Shown piece after piece: positions 5,913 through 14,259 of a stretch of DNA of 34,515 bases; within the stretch, counting starts at the first letter, position 1; each line of letters opens with the position of its first letter. Both the position numbers and the translations under genes were made by a program. This DNA is from Gallaecimonas xiamenensis 3-C-1. GTDB taxonomy: Bacteria > Pseudomonadota > Gammaproteobacteria > Enterobacterales > Gallaecimonadaceae. The notes below the pieces were generated by a model, which saw only the letters and a list, made by a program, of their open reading frames with translations, was not told the DNA's origin and searched no databases. The stretch is taken from NCBI RefSeq assembly GCF_000299915.1, contig NZ_AMRI01000035.1, positions 1 to 34,515 on the forward strand, written 5' to 3'.

Positions 5913-6938
5913 ATGAAAAAGCGCATCCTGAAAGTGGCCATGGCGGGGCTGCTGCTCACCGCCACCGCCGCCCTTTGCTGGCCCCTGTTGCCCCACCCTG
6001 GCGAGGTTCACACCGACAATGCCTATGTTCACGGCGAGGTGACGCAGATCAGCGCCGAGGTAAACGGCGTACTGACCCGGCTGCACGTGACCGACAACCA
6101 GCAGGTACAAGCGGGGCAGTTGCTGGCTGAAATTGACGACCGTGACTACCAGGCACGGCTGGCCAAAGCCAAGGCGGGGCTGGCCCTGTGCCTGGCCAAC
6201 CTGGATAACCTGGCGGCGCGCACCCGAGTGCAGCAGGTACGGATTGAGGAAAATGCGGCCCGGCTGGATGCCGCCGTCGCCGAAGAGGCCCTGCAAGGGC
6301 AGGAACTTAAGCGTTACCGGGAGTTGGTTGGCAGCGGCGCCGTTAGCCGGACCCATTACGATCAACAGGTCAGCCGGGAGCGCCAGGCCAAGGCTGCCTT
6401 GGCGGCGGCTCGCCAGCAATTGCAAGGCAGCCACCAGCAACTGGCCACCCTGGCGACCGAGCAGGCCAACCTGCTGGCCCAGCAGCAACAGGCCCTGGCC
6501 GACATTGCCCTGGCAGAGCTGGCCCTGGACGACACCCACATTCGCGCCCCGGTGGCCGGGGTGATTGCCGATCGCAAGGTCCAGACCGGTGAATTGCTCA
6601 AGGCCGGGGCGCCGCTGTTTTCCCTGGTACCCCTTGACCAAATCTGGCTGCAAGCCAACTTCAAGGAAACCCAGGTAACCGATATGCGCCCGGGGCAGCA
6701 GGTGAAGGTGGTGCTGGACCGCCTGCCCAACCAGCCCCTTGCGGGGCGGATAGAAAGCCTGGCCCCGGCCACCGGAGGCCAGTTCAGCTTGATCCCTCCC
6801 AGCAATGCCACCGGCAACTTCGTCAAGATTGTCCAGCGGGTGCCGGTGCGCATTGCCCTGACACTGCCCAAGGAGTTGCAAGGGCAAGTGGTGCCGGGAC
6901 TGTCTGCCGAGGTTACCGTTAACCTGGACGGGCAATAA
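5913..6938 (+). CDS. EmrA/HlyD-type periplasmic membrane fusion protein
   Basis: This 341-aa protein has one N-terminal membrane anchor (about residues 5-25), a lipoyl-like half motif (NAYVHGEVTQISAEVNGVL), a long Ala/Gln-rich coiled-coil hairpin (about residues 80-205), the second lipoyl half (DTHIRAPVAGVIADRKVQTG) and a beta-barrel part (IWLQANFKETQ). This is the EmrA subclass, which links an inner-membrane MFS pump to an outer-membrane channel. The ATG at 5913 has GAGG at 5901-5904; a TTG directly before it is less likely. The pump gene follows after one base. No outer-membrane factor is encoded nearby, so a TolC encoded elsewhere is presumably used. Confidence 0.87.
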   Translation: MKKRILKVAMAGLLLTATAALCWPLLPHPGEVHTDNAYVHGEVTQISAEVNGVLTRLHVTDNQQVQAGQLLAEIDDRDYQARLAKAKAGLALCLANLDNLAARTRVQQVRIEENAARLDAAVAEEALQGQELKRYRELVGSGAVSRTHYDQQVSRERQAKAALAAARQQLQGSHQQLATLATEQANLLAQQQQALADIALAELALDDTHIRAPVAGVIADRKVQTGELLKAGAPLFSLVPLDQIWLQANFKETQVTDMRPGQQVKVVLDRLPNQPLAGRIESLAPATGGQFSLIPPSNATGNFVKIVQRVPVRIALTLPKELQGQVVPGLSAEVTVNLDGQ

Positions 6939-6939
6939 G

Positions 6940-8415
6940 ATGAACAAGCCGCTGAGTTTGGTGCTGCTGGCCAGCCTGGCGCTGCTGCCCCAGGGGCTGA
7001 CCGGCCAGCTGTACAGCGCCGGTGCCCACCATATGGCCGGCGCCTTGGGACTGTCCCAGGACGAAGCCCGTTGGTTCAACATTGCCTACCTGCTGGCCAC
7101 CCTCTGTGGACTGCCGCTGGCCAGTTGGCTGCTCCATGCCCGGGGTAGCCGCCTGACCCTGCAGCTGGGCGCCCTTATAGGGCTGGCCAGTACCCTGATA
7201 AGCACCCTGGCTGAGGACCCTGCCTGGCATTTTCTGGCCTGGGGCGGCCATGGCCTGGCGGCCGGACTGTTAACGGTGGCGGCGCAAACCCTGGTGCTTC
7301 GCCACTTTGGCTTCTCGGCCATCGCCTTGGTGGAAGGGCTGCTGATGACTGTGGTAACGCTGCTGCCCATGGGCCTTTACCCCTGGCTACTGGCCACGCT
7401 GGCCAGCCAGGGCCTTTGGCAACTGGTGTTTGCCGTGCAGCTGCTGCCCTACGGTGCCTTGCTTTGCTGGCCCCTGTTCTTTGGCTGGCCCGAGTCCAGC
7501 CGGACCAGGCCCCTGCCCTTTAACGGCCCGCAAGCGCTGCTGACCTGGGCCTTTACCCTAGGCCTTGGGCTGCTGCTGTTAAGGGGCGAGCACCATAACT
7601 GGCTGGACTCTCCCTTTATGCAAGAGCTGCTGCTGTGGACCCTCGTCGGCGGCCAGCTGCTGCTCTTTGTGATTTTCCGGCAACGGCGCCAGGGCCGTTT
7701 TCAGCGCTTTGGGGTATTGGCCAACCGCCACGCCAAGGTGTACATGTTTGACGCCGCCTTGGCGGGCTTTGCCATCTTGGGCACCACTTTGCTGATCGGG
7801 ATCTTCTCCGCCACTGTGCTGCAGTACAGCGAGGAAGAGCTGGGGCGGCTGCACTTGGTGGGGCTGGGGGGCATGGGGCTTGGACTGCTGTTTAGCCTGG
7901 CGGTAACCCGCAACCCCAGGATGGACCCCATTAAGGTGGTGCCCCTCGGGGTGGCCCTGGTGCTGCTGTCCAGCTATTGGCTCAGCGGCAGCGAGGCGGG
8001 CAGCGGCCTGGCAGATCTGTGGCCGGCGCTGCTGATCAGGGGCGTTGCCATCGGCATTCTTAACGTGACCCTGACCATTCACATCTTGCGGGGCTTTGCC
8101 CGGCGCCATATCCCGGACGGGGTGGCCTTCTTTTACCAGTTTCGCACCCTTGGGTCGCTGCTGGCCGGGGCGCTGTTTGGCCACCTGATGCAGAGGGAAA
8201 GCCTGCAGGCAGGCCAAGTGCTGGGCCAAAGCGCGCAGCTGCACGACGCCCTGGCCCAGGGCAGCTACGGCGCCCCGGCGCTACTGGGACAGCTGCAGCA
8301 CCAGGCCCTGGCCGTTGGGGCCATGAACAACTTCCGCTGGTTTATCCTGGCGGTACTGGTGCTGGTGCCACTGATGAAGGTGCTGCTGCACTGGGCCAAG
8401 GGGGAGCGGCACTAG
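6940..8415 (+). CDS. MFS drug-efflux transporter, DHA2/EmrB-like
   Basis: This 491-aa protein is hydrophobic throughout, with roughly 12-14 membrane segments. The early LHARGSRLTLQLGALIG loop corresponds to the MFS motif A region but is degenerate, and the protein is more divergent than canonical EmrB. It begins one base after the membrane fusion protein, and the pair clearly forms an operon under the TetR gene. The function inferred is export of amphipathic compounds across both membranes together with TolC. The substrate is unknown. The gene ends six bases before the convergent hydrolase gene with no obvious terminator between. Confidence 0.82.
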   Translation: MNKPLSLVLLASLALLPQGLTGQLYSAGAHHMAGALGLSQDEARWFNIAYLLATLCGLPLASWLLHARGSRLTLQLGALIGLASTLISTLAEDPAWHFLAWGGHGLAAGLLTVAAQTLVLRHFGFSAIALVEGLLMTVVTLLPMGLYPWLLATLASQGLWQLVFAVQLLPYGALLCWPLFFGWPESSRTRPLPFNGPQALLTWAFTLGLGLLLLRGEHHNWLDSPFMQELLLWTLVGGQLLLFVIFRQRRQGRFQRFGVLANRHAKVYMFDAALAGFAILGTTLLIGIFSATVLQYSEEELGRLHLVGLGGMGLGLLFSLAVTRNPRMDPIKVVPLGVALVLLSSYWLSGSEAGSGLADLWPALLIRGVAIGILNVTLTIHILRGFARRHIPDGVAFFYQFRTLGSLLAGALFGHLMQRESLQAGQVLGQSAQLHDALAQGSYGAPALLGQLQHQALAVGAMNNFRWFILAVLVLVPLMKVLLHWAKGERH

Positions 8416-8421
8416 CTGTGC

Positions 8422-8823
8422 TCAGTTACCCCTGTAGGTGGAATAGCCGTAAGGGCTTAGCAGCAGGGGGATATGGTAGTGGGGCAGGCTGCCGTCGGCG
8501 GTAAAGATCACCGGGATGCTGGGAAAGAAGCTGGCCTGGTGGTGCTTGGCAAACCAGTCGCCGGTCATAAATTCCACCTTGTAGGTGCCGGGTACCAGGG
8601 CCTGGCCGGCCGGATAAAGGGCTGGCACCCGCCCCTGGGCGTTGGTGGTGGCAGTGGCCAGGGTCACCCAACCGGCCGGGCCCAGTTGTTCCAGGCGCAC
8701 CGCGACCCCGGCGGAAGGCAGCCCGGTTTGGGTATCAAGGACATGGACACTCAAGGGATTGGCGGTGTCGGCAAAGGCCAAGGCCGGCAGCAACAGGGCC
8801 AGGGTGAAAAGCAGAGTGCGCAT
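8422..8823 (-). CDS. hiuH: 5-hydroxyisourate hydrolase, exported (transthyretin-related)
   Basis: This 133-aa protein has a signal peptide (MRTLLFTLALLLPALAFA, cleaved before DTAN). The mature part is a transthyretin-like fold with LSVHVLDTQTG at the N-terminus (catalytic His), a GRVPAL segment with the conserved Arg, PHYHIPLLLSPYGYSTYRG near the end and a C-terminal YRGN. The family hydrolyses 5-hydroxyisourate in uric-acid breakdown, and the exported form acts in the periplasm. The signature tetrapeptide is normally YRGS; here the last residue is Asn. No other urate-pathway gene is nearby. GGAG lies eight bases before the ATG. Confidence 0.88.
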   Translation of the reverse strand: MRTLLFTLALLLPALAFADTANPLSVHVLDTQTGLPSAGVAVRLEQLGPAGWVTLATATTNAQGRVPALYPAGQALVPGTYKVEFMTGDWFAKHHQASFFPSIPVIFTADGSLPHYHIPLLLSPYGYSTYRGN

Positions 8824-8895
8824 TATTCAGTCTCCTTTGTCTTTGAAAAAGCACGGAAGTTAGACCTGCCCAGGGCGCTTTTTCTTACAAGGAGA

Positions 8896-9261
8896 TCAGG
8901 ACTCGAGAATAACGGTGGCCATGGCCAGCTCTTTTTCGTCAGACAGGGCCAGGTGGCAGTGGCGCACCCCCAGGGCCTGGGCCAGGGCCAGGGCCTGGCC
9001 GCGCAGGGTCAGCACCGGCTTGCCGGCGGCGTCGTTGCTGACCTCAAAGTCCTGAAAGCTCACCCCTTTGGCAATACCGGTACCCAGGGCCTTGGCCGCC
9101 GCTTCCTTGGCGGCCCAGCGCTTGGCGATATAGGACAGGGGCTGGCCGCGCAGCTGGTATTGCTGCTGCTCGGCCTCGGTCAGCAGCCGCTTGGCAAAAC
9201 GCGCCGCCGAGCGGGCAAAGCGCTCGATACGCACCACGTCGTTGCCCAGGCCCACTATCAC
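8896..9261 (-). CDS. acpS: Holo-[acyl-carrier-protein] synthase
   Basis: This 121-aa enzyme transfers 4'-phosphopantetheine from CoA to the acyl carrier protein. [15 protein letters not shown] carries the metal-binding Asp, and [18 protein letters not shown] is the family signature with the metal-binding Glu. The usual Glu after DIV is Arg here. The start is GTG at 9261, overlapping the pdxJ stop (GTGA). It is the last gene of the rnc-era-recO-pdxJ-acpS unit, the same order as in E. coli. Confidence 0.93.
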   Translation of the reverse strand: MIVGLGNDVVRIERFARSAARFAKRLLTEAEQQQYQLRGQPLSYIAKRWAAKEAAAKALGTGIAKGVSFQDFEVSNDAAGKPVLTLRGQALALAQALGVRHCHLALSDEKELAMATVILES

Positions 9262-9983
9262 CTTGCCGCCACCATCAGTGCTTTGATGTCCCGCACCGCC
9301 TTGTCCAGGCCGTCAAAGAGGGCACGGGCAATAAGGGCGTGGCCGATATTGAGCTCGTGGATCTGGGGAATGGCGGCGATGGGCTGCACGTTGTGGTAAT
9401 GCAGGCCATGGCCAGCGTTAACGATGATGCCGAGGCTGTCGGCCAGCTCCACACCGCTGCGGATACGGGCCAGTTCCTTGGCCTGGGCGCTGCCGTGGCT
9501 GTCGGCATAGTGGCCGGTGTGAATTTCGATATAAGGCGCCTGGCACTGGGCGGCCGCTTCGATTTGGCGCGGATCGGCGTCGATAAAGAGCGACACCAAA
9601 ATGCCCTGGTCTGCCATGCGCTGGCAGGCGTCCTTGACCCGGCTGAACTGGCCAGCCACGTCCAGGCCCCCTTCGGTGGTCAGCTCTTCGCGCTTTTCCG
9701 GTACCAGGCAGACAAAGGCGGGCTTGACCTGCTCGGCGATGGCCAGCATTTCCTCGGTAACCGCCATTTCCAGGTTCATGCGGGTCTGGATGGTGTCTTT
9801 GAGGAGGAATACGTCGCGGTCTTTGATGTGGCGGCGGTCTTCACGCAGGTGCACCGTGATGCCGTCGGCGCCGGCCCGCTCGGCCACGAAAGCCGCTTCC
9901 ACCGGATCTGGGTACTGGCTGCCACGGGCGTTACGCACTGTGGCGATATGGTCGATATTGACGCCGAGATAGATGGGGTTCAT
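9258..9983 (-). CDS. pdxJ: Pyridoxine 5'-phosphate synthase
   Basis: This 241-aa TIM barrel joins 1-deoxy-xylulose 5-phosphate and 3-amino-2-oxopropyl phosphate to make pyridoxine phosphate, the last ring-forming step of vitamin B6 synthesis. It shows [39 protein letters not shown] and [10 protein letters not shown], all hallmark segments. Its length matches the family. It overlaps recO upstream by four bases (ATGA) and acpS downstream by four, indicating translational coupling. Confidence 0.96.
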   Translation of the reverse strand: MNPIYLGVNIDHIATVRNARGSQYPDPVEAAFVAERAGADGITVHLREDRRHIKDRDVFLLKDTIQTRMNLEMAVTEEMLAIAEQVKPAFVCLVPEKREELTTEGGLDVAGQFSRVKDACQRMADQGILVSLFIDADPRQIEAAAQCQAPYIEIHTGHYADSHGSAQAKELARIRSGVELADSLGIIVNAGHGLHYHNVQPIAAIPQIHELNIGHALIARALFDGLDKAVRDIKALMVAAR

Positions 9984-10660
9984 TGGACTCCTCCTGCGAG
10001 TCGAAACAGCTCCCTGCTTTTTAGCGGTTTGTCCCCCAGCATGGGGGCCAGCAGAGCGCGGCAGAACAGTTTGGCGGTGCGGCGGGTGCCTTCATCTTGC
10101 CAGTGGTCCTGGGCCATGGCCAGCAGCGCCTGGCCAGGGTAAGGGCCTTTGACATCTGCCAGCAGCCCCTCTTCGGCTACCAGTTGGTAACGGCCTTGTG
10201 GGTTGAGGGGCTGGCCCTGGGTGTCGCGCCACAAATCGACGCCGTAGCCAAGGCGATGGCACAGGCTCAGCTCAAAGCGGCGCAGCACCGGTTCTACTTC
10301 CCCTGTGGCCAGGGCCAGCAGGGTTTGCTGGTAGAGACGAAACAGGCCGTCGGTGTCGGCCCCACGGGGCACCAGGCGAAGGATCAGTTCGTTGACGTAG
10401 AAGCCGGCATAAAGGGCGTTGCCGGCCAGGCTGTGGGGGCTTTTGACTTCGATGCTGCGGGCGTTTTTCAAATCCCCCTGGCCAGCCAGGGTCAGTTCCA
10501 GCAGCACAAAAGGCTGCATGGCCGCCCGCTTGTGGCTTTTCTTGGCGGCCATGCCCCGCACCACGGCCCCGGCCCTGCTGTCGTCTTCCAAGAGCAGTTC
10601 GGCAAGGGCCGCGTCGTCCAAGTAGGGACGGCGGTGCAGTACGTAGGCCCCCTGGGCCAT
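9980..10660 (-). CDS. recO: DNA repair protein RecO
   Basis: This 226-aa protein begins [16 protein letters not shown], the usual RecO OB-fold start, followed by a helical C-terminal domain. RecO loads RecA on SSB-coated single-stranded DNA with RecR. The ATG at 10660 overlaps the era stop by one base (TAATG); the longer reading frame upstream lies inside era and is rejected. The central part includes [18 protein letters not shown], typical of the family. Confidence 0.92.
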   Translation of the reverse strand: MAQGAYVLHRRPYLDDAALAELLLEDDSRAGAVVRGMAAKKSHKRAAMQPFVLLELTLAGQGDLKNARSIEVKSPHSLAGNALYAGFYVNELILRLVPRGADTDGLFRLYQQTLLALATGEVEPVLRRFELSLCHRLGYGVDLWRDTQGQPLNPQGRYQLVAEEGLLADVKGPYPGQALLAMAQDHWQDEGTRRTAKLFCRALLAPMLGDKPLKSRELFRLAGGVQ

Positions 10661-11553
10661 TAGTCGTCCCCGTACCCCAAGGAACGCAGGGCGCGTTCGT
10701 CGTCGGCCCAGCCGGATTTCACCTTGACCCACAGTTCCAGGTGCACCGGATAGTTGAAGAGGCGCTGCATGTCCTGGCGGGCGTCGGTGCCGATACGCTT
10801 GAGCTTCTCGCCCTTGGCGCCGATCACCATCTTCTTCTGCCCTTCCCGCTCAACCAGGATCAGGCCGTTGATGTGGAAGCGCCCTTCTTCTTCCTTGAAC
10901 TGCTCAATCTCGACGGTCACCGAGTAAGGCACTTCGTCGCCCAGGTTACGCATCAGCTTTTCGCGGATGATCTCGGCGGCCATAAAGCGGCTGGAACGGT
11001 CGGTGATGTGGTCGTCAGGGAAGATGTGCTCGCACTCGGGGATGCGCTTTTCCACTTCGGCCCGCAGGGCTTCGACCTGGGTGCCCTTCTCGGCGCTGAT
11101 CGGCACTATGGCGGCAAAGTCGAACTGTTCGGACAGCCATTTGAGGGGCGGGAACAGGTCGTTCTTGTTCTTGACGTTGTCCACCTTGTTGACCGCCAGA
11201 ATAACCGGCTTTTTCTCGGCCTTGAGCTTTTCCAGCACCATCTGGTCGTCGTCTTCCCAGTGGCTGCCTTCCACCACGAACACCACCACTTCCACGTCCC
11301 CAAGAGAGCTGGCAGCGGCGCGGTTCATCAGGCGGTTGATGGCCTTTTTCTCGTCCTTGTGCAGGCCGGGGGTGTCCACGTAGATCACCTGCAGGTCGTC
11401 CTGGGTGTCGATACCCAGGATGCGGTGGCGGGTGGTCTGGGCCTTTTTGGAGGTGATGGACACCTTCTGGCCTAACAGTTGGTTCAAAAGGGTGGATTTA
11501 CCCACATTGGGGCGGCCGACGATGGCCACGAAACCACAGCGTTGTTCAGTCAT
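10660..11553 (-). CDS. era: GTPase Era
   Basis: This 297-aa protein is a ribosome-assembly GTPase that binds 16S rRNA. It has the G1 loop GRPNVGKS, switch I around [10 protein letters not shown]3 DTPG, G4 NKVD and a C-terminal KH domain with [13 protein letters not shown]. Its length is normal for the family. It overlaps rnc by eight bases, so its translation is coupled to RNase III, as in other gammaproteobacteria. Confidence 0.97.
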   Translation of the reverse strand: MTEQRCGFVAIVGRPNVGKSTLLNQLLGQKVSITSKKAQTTRHRILGIDTQDDLQVIYVDTPGLHKDEKKAINRLMNRAAASSLGDVEVVVFVVEGSHWEDDDQMVLEKLKAEKKPVILAVNKVDNVKNKNDLFPPLKWLSEQFDFAAIVPISAEKGTQVEALRAEVEKRIPECEHIFPDDHITDRSSRFMAAEIIREKLMRNLGDEVPYSVTVEIEQFKEEEGRFHINGLILVEREGQKKMVIGAKGEKLKRIGTDARQDMQRLFNYPVHLELWVKVKSGWADDERALRSLGYGDD

Positions 11554-12220
11554 TTAATTGCTCCAGGGCTTGCTCGGCGGCGGCTTGCTCGGCCTTGCGG
11601 CGGCTGGAGCCTACGCCCATGAAGGGGGCTTCGATACCGTCCACCAGGCAGGACACGGTGAAGGTCTGCTGGTGGGCTTCCCCTTCCACTTTCTCTACCT
11701 GATAGTGTGGCAGAGGCAGGCGTTTGCCTTGCAGGTATTCCTGCAGGCGGGTTTTGGGGTCTTTCTGGGCGACACCGGGTTGGATGTCGTCCAGGCGTTG
11801 TTCGTACCAGTTGAGGATCAGCTGGCGGATGCTGTCCAGGTCCGAGTCCAGGTAGATGGCGCCAATCAGGGCTTCTACCCCGTCGGCCAGGATGGACTCG
11901 CGGCGAAAGCCACCGGATTTCAGTTCACCCGGCCCCAGGCGCAGAAAGTCGCCCAGCTGGAACTCGCTGCCCAGCTCGGCCAGGGTCTTGCCTTTGACCA
12001 GGGTGGCGCGCATGCGCGACATGTCCCCTTCGTTGGCCTTGGGGAAACGGTGGTAGAGGGCGTCGGCAATCACGAAACTCAAGATGGAGTCGCCCAGGTA
12101 TTCTAAGCGTTCGTTATGCTGGGAGCCGGCGCTCCGGTGCGTCAACGCCTGGCGTACCCGCTTTTCGTCATTGAAGCGGTAACCCAGGCGGCGATACAGG
12201 GTGTCTAGGGAATTGGTCAT
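11546..12220 (-). CDS. rnc: Ribonuclease III
   Basis: This 224-aa endonuclease cuts double-stranded RNA (rRNA precursors and some mRNA leaders). The catalytic signature [15 protein letters not shown] is present in the N-terminal domain, and the second acidic cluster is [12 protein letters not shown] double-stranded-RNA-binding domain ([12 protein letters not shown] to [15 protein letters not shown]) fills residues about 150-222. GGAAGAGAG precedes the ATG. A hairpin sits in the 44-bp gap after lepB and may be a target for autoregulation. Confidence 0.97.
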   Translation of the reverse strand: MTNSLDTLYRRLGYRFNDEKRVRQALTHRSAGSQHNERLEYLGDSILSFVIADALYHRFPKANEGDMSRMRATLVKGKTLAELGSEFQLGDFLRLGPGELKSGGFRRESILADGVEALIGAIYLDSDLDSIRQLILNWYEQRLDDIQPGVAQKDPKTRLQEYLQGKRLPLPHYQVEKVEGEAHQQTFTVSCLVDGIEAPFMGVGSSRRKAEQAAAEQALEQLND

Positions 12221-12237
12221 CTCTCTTCCAGTAAAGA

Positions 12238-12254
12238 GGGCGGTGTATCCGCCC
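12238..12254 (-). terminator. GC-rich hairpin between the downstream lepB copy and rnc (attenuator or RNase III site)
   Basis: GGGCGG (12238-12243) and CCGCCC (12249-12254) form a 6-bp stem with a 5-base loop just upstream of the rnc start. A short T-containing run follows on the minus strand. It could reduce read-through into rnc or be a processing site. In E. coli RNase III cleaves a stem in its own leader. Confidence 0.45.
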
Positions 12255-12264
12255 TGCTGACGCT

Positions 12265-13179
12265 TTATTTTATGGGACCCAAGCGCCCAAATCTAACTCC
12301 CGTTGGTACCCAGGTGGGTAACCAGCTGTCAGCGCTGCGGTCCATATCGAAACTGATCCAGATAAAGACGGCGCGGCCCAACAGGTTTTGTTCCGGCACA
12401 AAGCCCCAAAAGCGCGAATCGCTGCTGTTGTCACGATTATCGCCCATGGCGAAATAATGGCCCGGCGGTACTGTCCACTCCCCCGGCCTGTGGCCTGACT
12501 GGCGAAAATACTGGCCAGTGCGGTCGGGGACCATGGGGTTGCTCAGGATATCATGCTTCACCTTTCCCAACTGCTCAGTGCTGGTGTCCAAGGCTAAATT
12601 TCCTTGGAAAAACGCCCCCTGGGCCTTGGGCACCTTGGCCACTTCGGCCATGGCCGGGCAAGGTTGCTGGCCCCCCTGGCAGGCCGGCTGCACATAGAGC
12701 TGGCCGTGGCGGTAGAGGATATGGTCCCCCGGCAGCCCCACCACCCGCTTGATAAGCACCTTGCCCTCTTCCAGGGGGTGCTTGAACACAAACACCTGGC
12801 CGCGCTGGGGCTCGCCGGTGGCGACGAGCTTTTTCGACCAGACCGGGTCCTTGATGCCATAGGCGAATTTTTCCACCAGAATAAAGTCCCCCACCAGCAG
12901 GGTGGGCATCATGGAGCCGGAGGGGATCTGGAAGGGCTCGTACAGGAAGCTACGCAGCACCAGCACGGCGGCAATCACCGGGAAGGCGCCCCGGCAGCTT
13001 TCCACTAAGCCCGGCTCTGCCAGCAGCCGGTCGCGGCGGTCCTGGTCGAGGTTACCGGTGGCTTCGGCCAGGGCCAGTTGCCGGCGCCGCCTGGGGGCCA
13101 GCAGCCAGTGGTCAAAGGCCCAGACCAGGCCGGTGCCCAAGGTGATGCAAACCAGAAAGATGGAAAAGAGCTGTGCCAT
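12265..13179 (-). CDS. lepB: Signal peptidase I, second (downstream) copy
   Basis: This 304-aa type I signal peptidase cleaves signal peptides on the periplasmic side of the inner membrane. It has two N-terminal membrane segments (about residues 4-22 and 64-79), catalytic Ser89 in PSGSMMPTL, general base Lys144 in [11 protein letters not shown], and boxes D/E ([18 protein letters not shown]). It is closely related to the copy directly upstream and ends in the same RFGRLGPI tail. Differences are spread through the linker (residues 28-60) and the periplasmic insert. Ribosome-binding site TAAGGACGA is shared with the other copy. A terminator separates the two copies, so this one heads the rnc-era unit. 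Both catalytic residues are kept, so it is probably active. Confidence 0.93.
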   Translation of the reverse strand: MAQLFSIFLVCITLGTGLVWAFDHWLLAPRRRRQLALAEATGNLDQDRRDRLLAEPGLVESCRGAFPVIAAVLVLRSFLYEPFQIPSGSMMPTLLVGDFILVEKFAYGIKDPVWSKKLVATGEPQRGQVFVFKHPLEEGKVLIKRVVGLPGDHILYRHGQLYVQPACQGGQQPCPAMAEVAKVPKAQGAFFQGNLALDTSTEQLGKVKHDILSNPMVPDRTGQYFRQSGHRPGEWTVPPGHYFAMGDNRDNSSDSRFWGFVPEQNLLGRAVFIWISFDMDRSADSWLPTWVPTGVRFGRLGPIK

Positions 13180-13308
13180 GGGTCGTCCTTAGCCGCCAAG
13201 ATGGGCCGGCGGGCATGCCGGCGTTATTGGCACTATGGCAGGCGCGCTGGCAGCGAGTTCAGTTCCATTTGTTTCAAGCTGTTACCGGCAAATTGGCGCC
13301 ATAAAAAA

Positions 13309-13330
13309 GGGCGGCCAAGCCGCCCTTTTT
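13309..13330 (-). terminator. Strong, bidirectional-looking terminator between the two lepB genes
   Basis: GGGCGGC (13309-13315), loop CAA and GCCGCCC (13319-13325) form a perfect 7-bp GC stem. It has A6 on one side and T5 on the other, so it can work in either direction. On the minus strand it starts directly after the stop codon of the upstream lepB copy. Confidence 0.85.
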
Positions 13331-14250
13331 CAGTGGATGGGACCCAGGCGCCCGAAGCGCACTCCTGTGGGTACCCAGCTTGGCAGCCAGCTGTCGGGCT
13401 GGCGGTCCATCTCGAAGCTCATCCAGATAAAGACGGCGCGGCCCACCAGGTTTTGCTCCGGCACAAAGCCCCAGAAGCGAGAATCGCGGCTATTGTCGCG
13501 GTTGTCGCCCATGGCGAAGTACTGGCCCTGGGGCACTATCCATTCGTCACGGCGGGTGCCGGCCTGCTGGTAGTAGTCACCGGCGCGGTCCGGGAAGGCG
13601 GGGTTGACCAGGATGTCGTGCTCCACCTCGCCCAGGGTCTCGGTGCGCCTATCCAGGGCGAAGTTACCCAGGAAGTACTGGCCTTGGCCCTTGTCGACAC
13701 TGCCTATTTTGGTAAGAGTCGGGCAGTCCTTCTGGCCTTCGGGACAGGCCGGCTGGATATAGAGCTGCTTGTTGCGATAGATGATCTTATCGCCCGGCAG
13801 CCCCACTACCCGCTTGATGAAGTCGACGCTGGGATCTTCGGGATATTTAAAGACGATGATGTCACCGCGCTTGGGTTTGCCGGTGGCCACCATTTCCTTG
13901 CGCCAGACCGGGTCCTTGATGCCGTAGGCAAACTTCTCCACCAGGATGAAGTCCCCCACCAAGAGGGTGGGCATCATGGAACCGGACGGGATCTGGAAGG
14001 GCTCATACAGGAAAGAGCGCAGCACCAGCACGGCGGCGATCACCGGGAAGGCGCCACGGCAGCTTTCCACAAAGCCCGGCTCGGCCAGCAGCTTCTCCCG
14101 ACTTTCTTCGTCCAGGCCCCCTGTGGTGCTGACTTCGGCTCTGGCCAAGGCCTCACGACGCCGGGGCGCCAGGAAGTATCTGTCCAAGGCCCAAACCAGG
14201 CCGGTGCCCAGGGTGATGAGCACTAATAAGATGGAGAAGTACTGCGCCAT
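13330..14250 (-). CDS. lepB: Signal peptidase I, first copy (lepA-linked)
   Basis: This 306-aa type I signal peptidase has the standard layout: membrane segments at about residues 4-22 and 66-81, catalytic Ser91 in PSGSMMPTL, Lys146 in [11 protein letters not shown], and [18 protein letters not shown] near the end. It lies nine bases after lepA with TAAGGACGA as ribosome-binding site, the ancestral lepA-lepB arrangement. The gene ends at a strong terminator. This copy occupies the ancestral position next to lepA, and the second copy lies directly downstream. Confidence 0.95.
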   Translation of the reverse strand: MAQYFSILLVLITLGTGLVWALDRYFLAPRRREALARAEVSTTGGLDEESREKLLAEPGFVESCRGAFPVIAAVLVLRSFLYEPFQIPSGSMMPTLLVGDFILVEKFAYGIKDPVWRKEMVATGKPKRGDIIVFKYPEDPSVDFIKRVVGLPGDKIIYRNKQLYIQPACPEGQKDCPTLTKIGSVDKGQGQYFLGNFALDRRTETLGEVEHDILVNPAFPDRAGDYYQQAGTRRDEWIVPQGQYFAMGDNRDNSRDSRFWGFVPEQNLVGRAVFIWMSFEMDRQPDSWLPSWVPTGVRFGRLGPIH

Positions 14251-14259
14251 GTATCGTCC

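Noticed and set aside
5871-7082. Long minus-strand open frame opposite the membrane fusion gene
   Set aside because: It is a high-GC shadow of the EmrA-type gene; its protein is Gly/Gln/His-rich with no domain.
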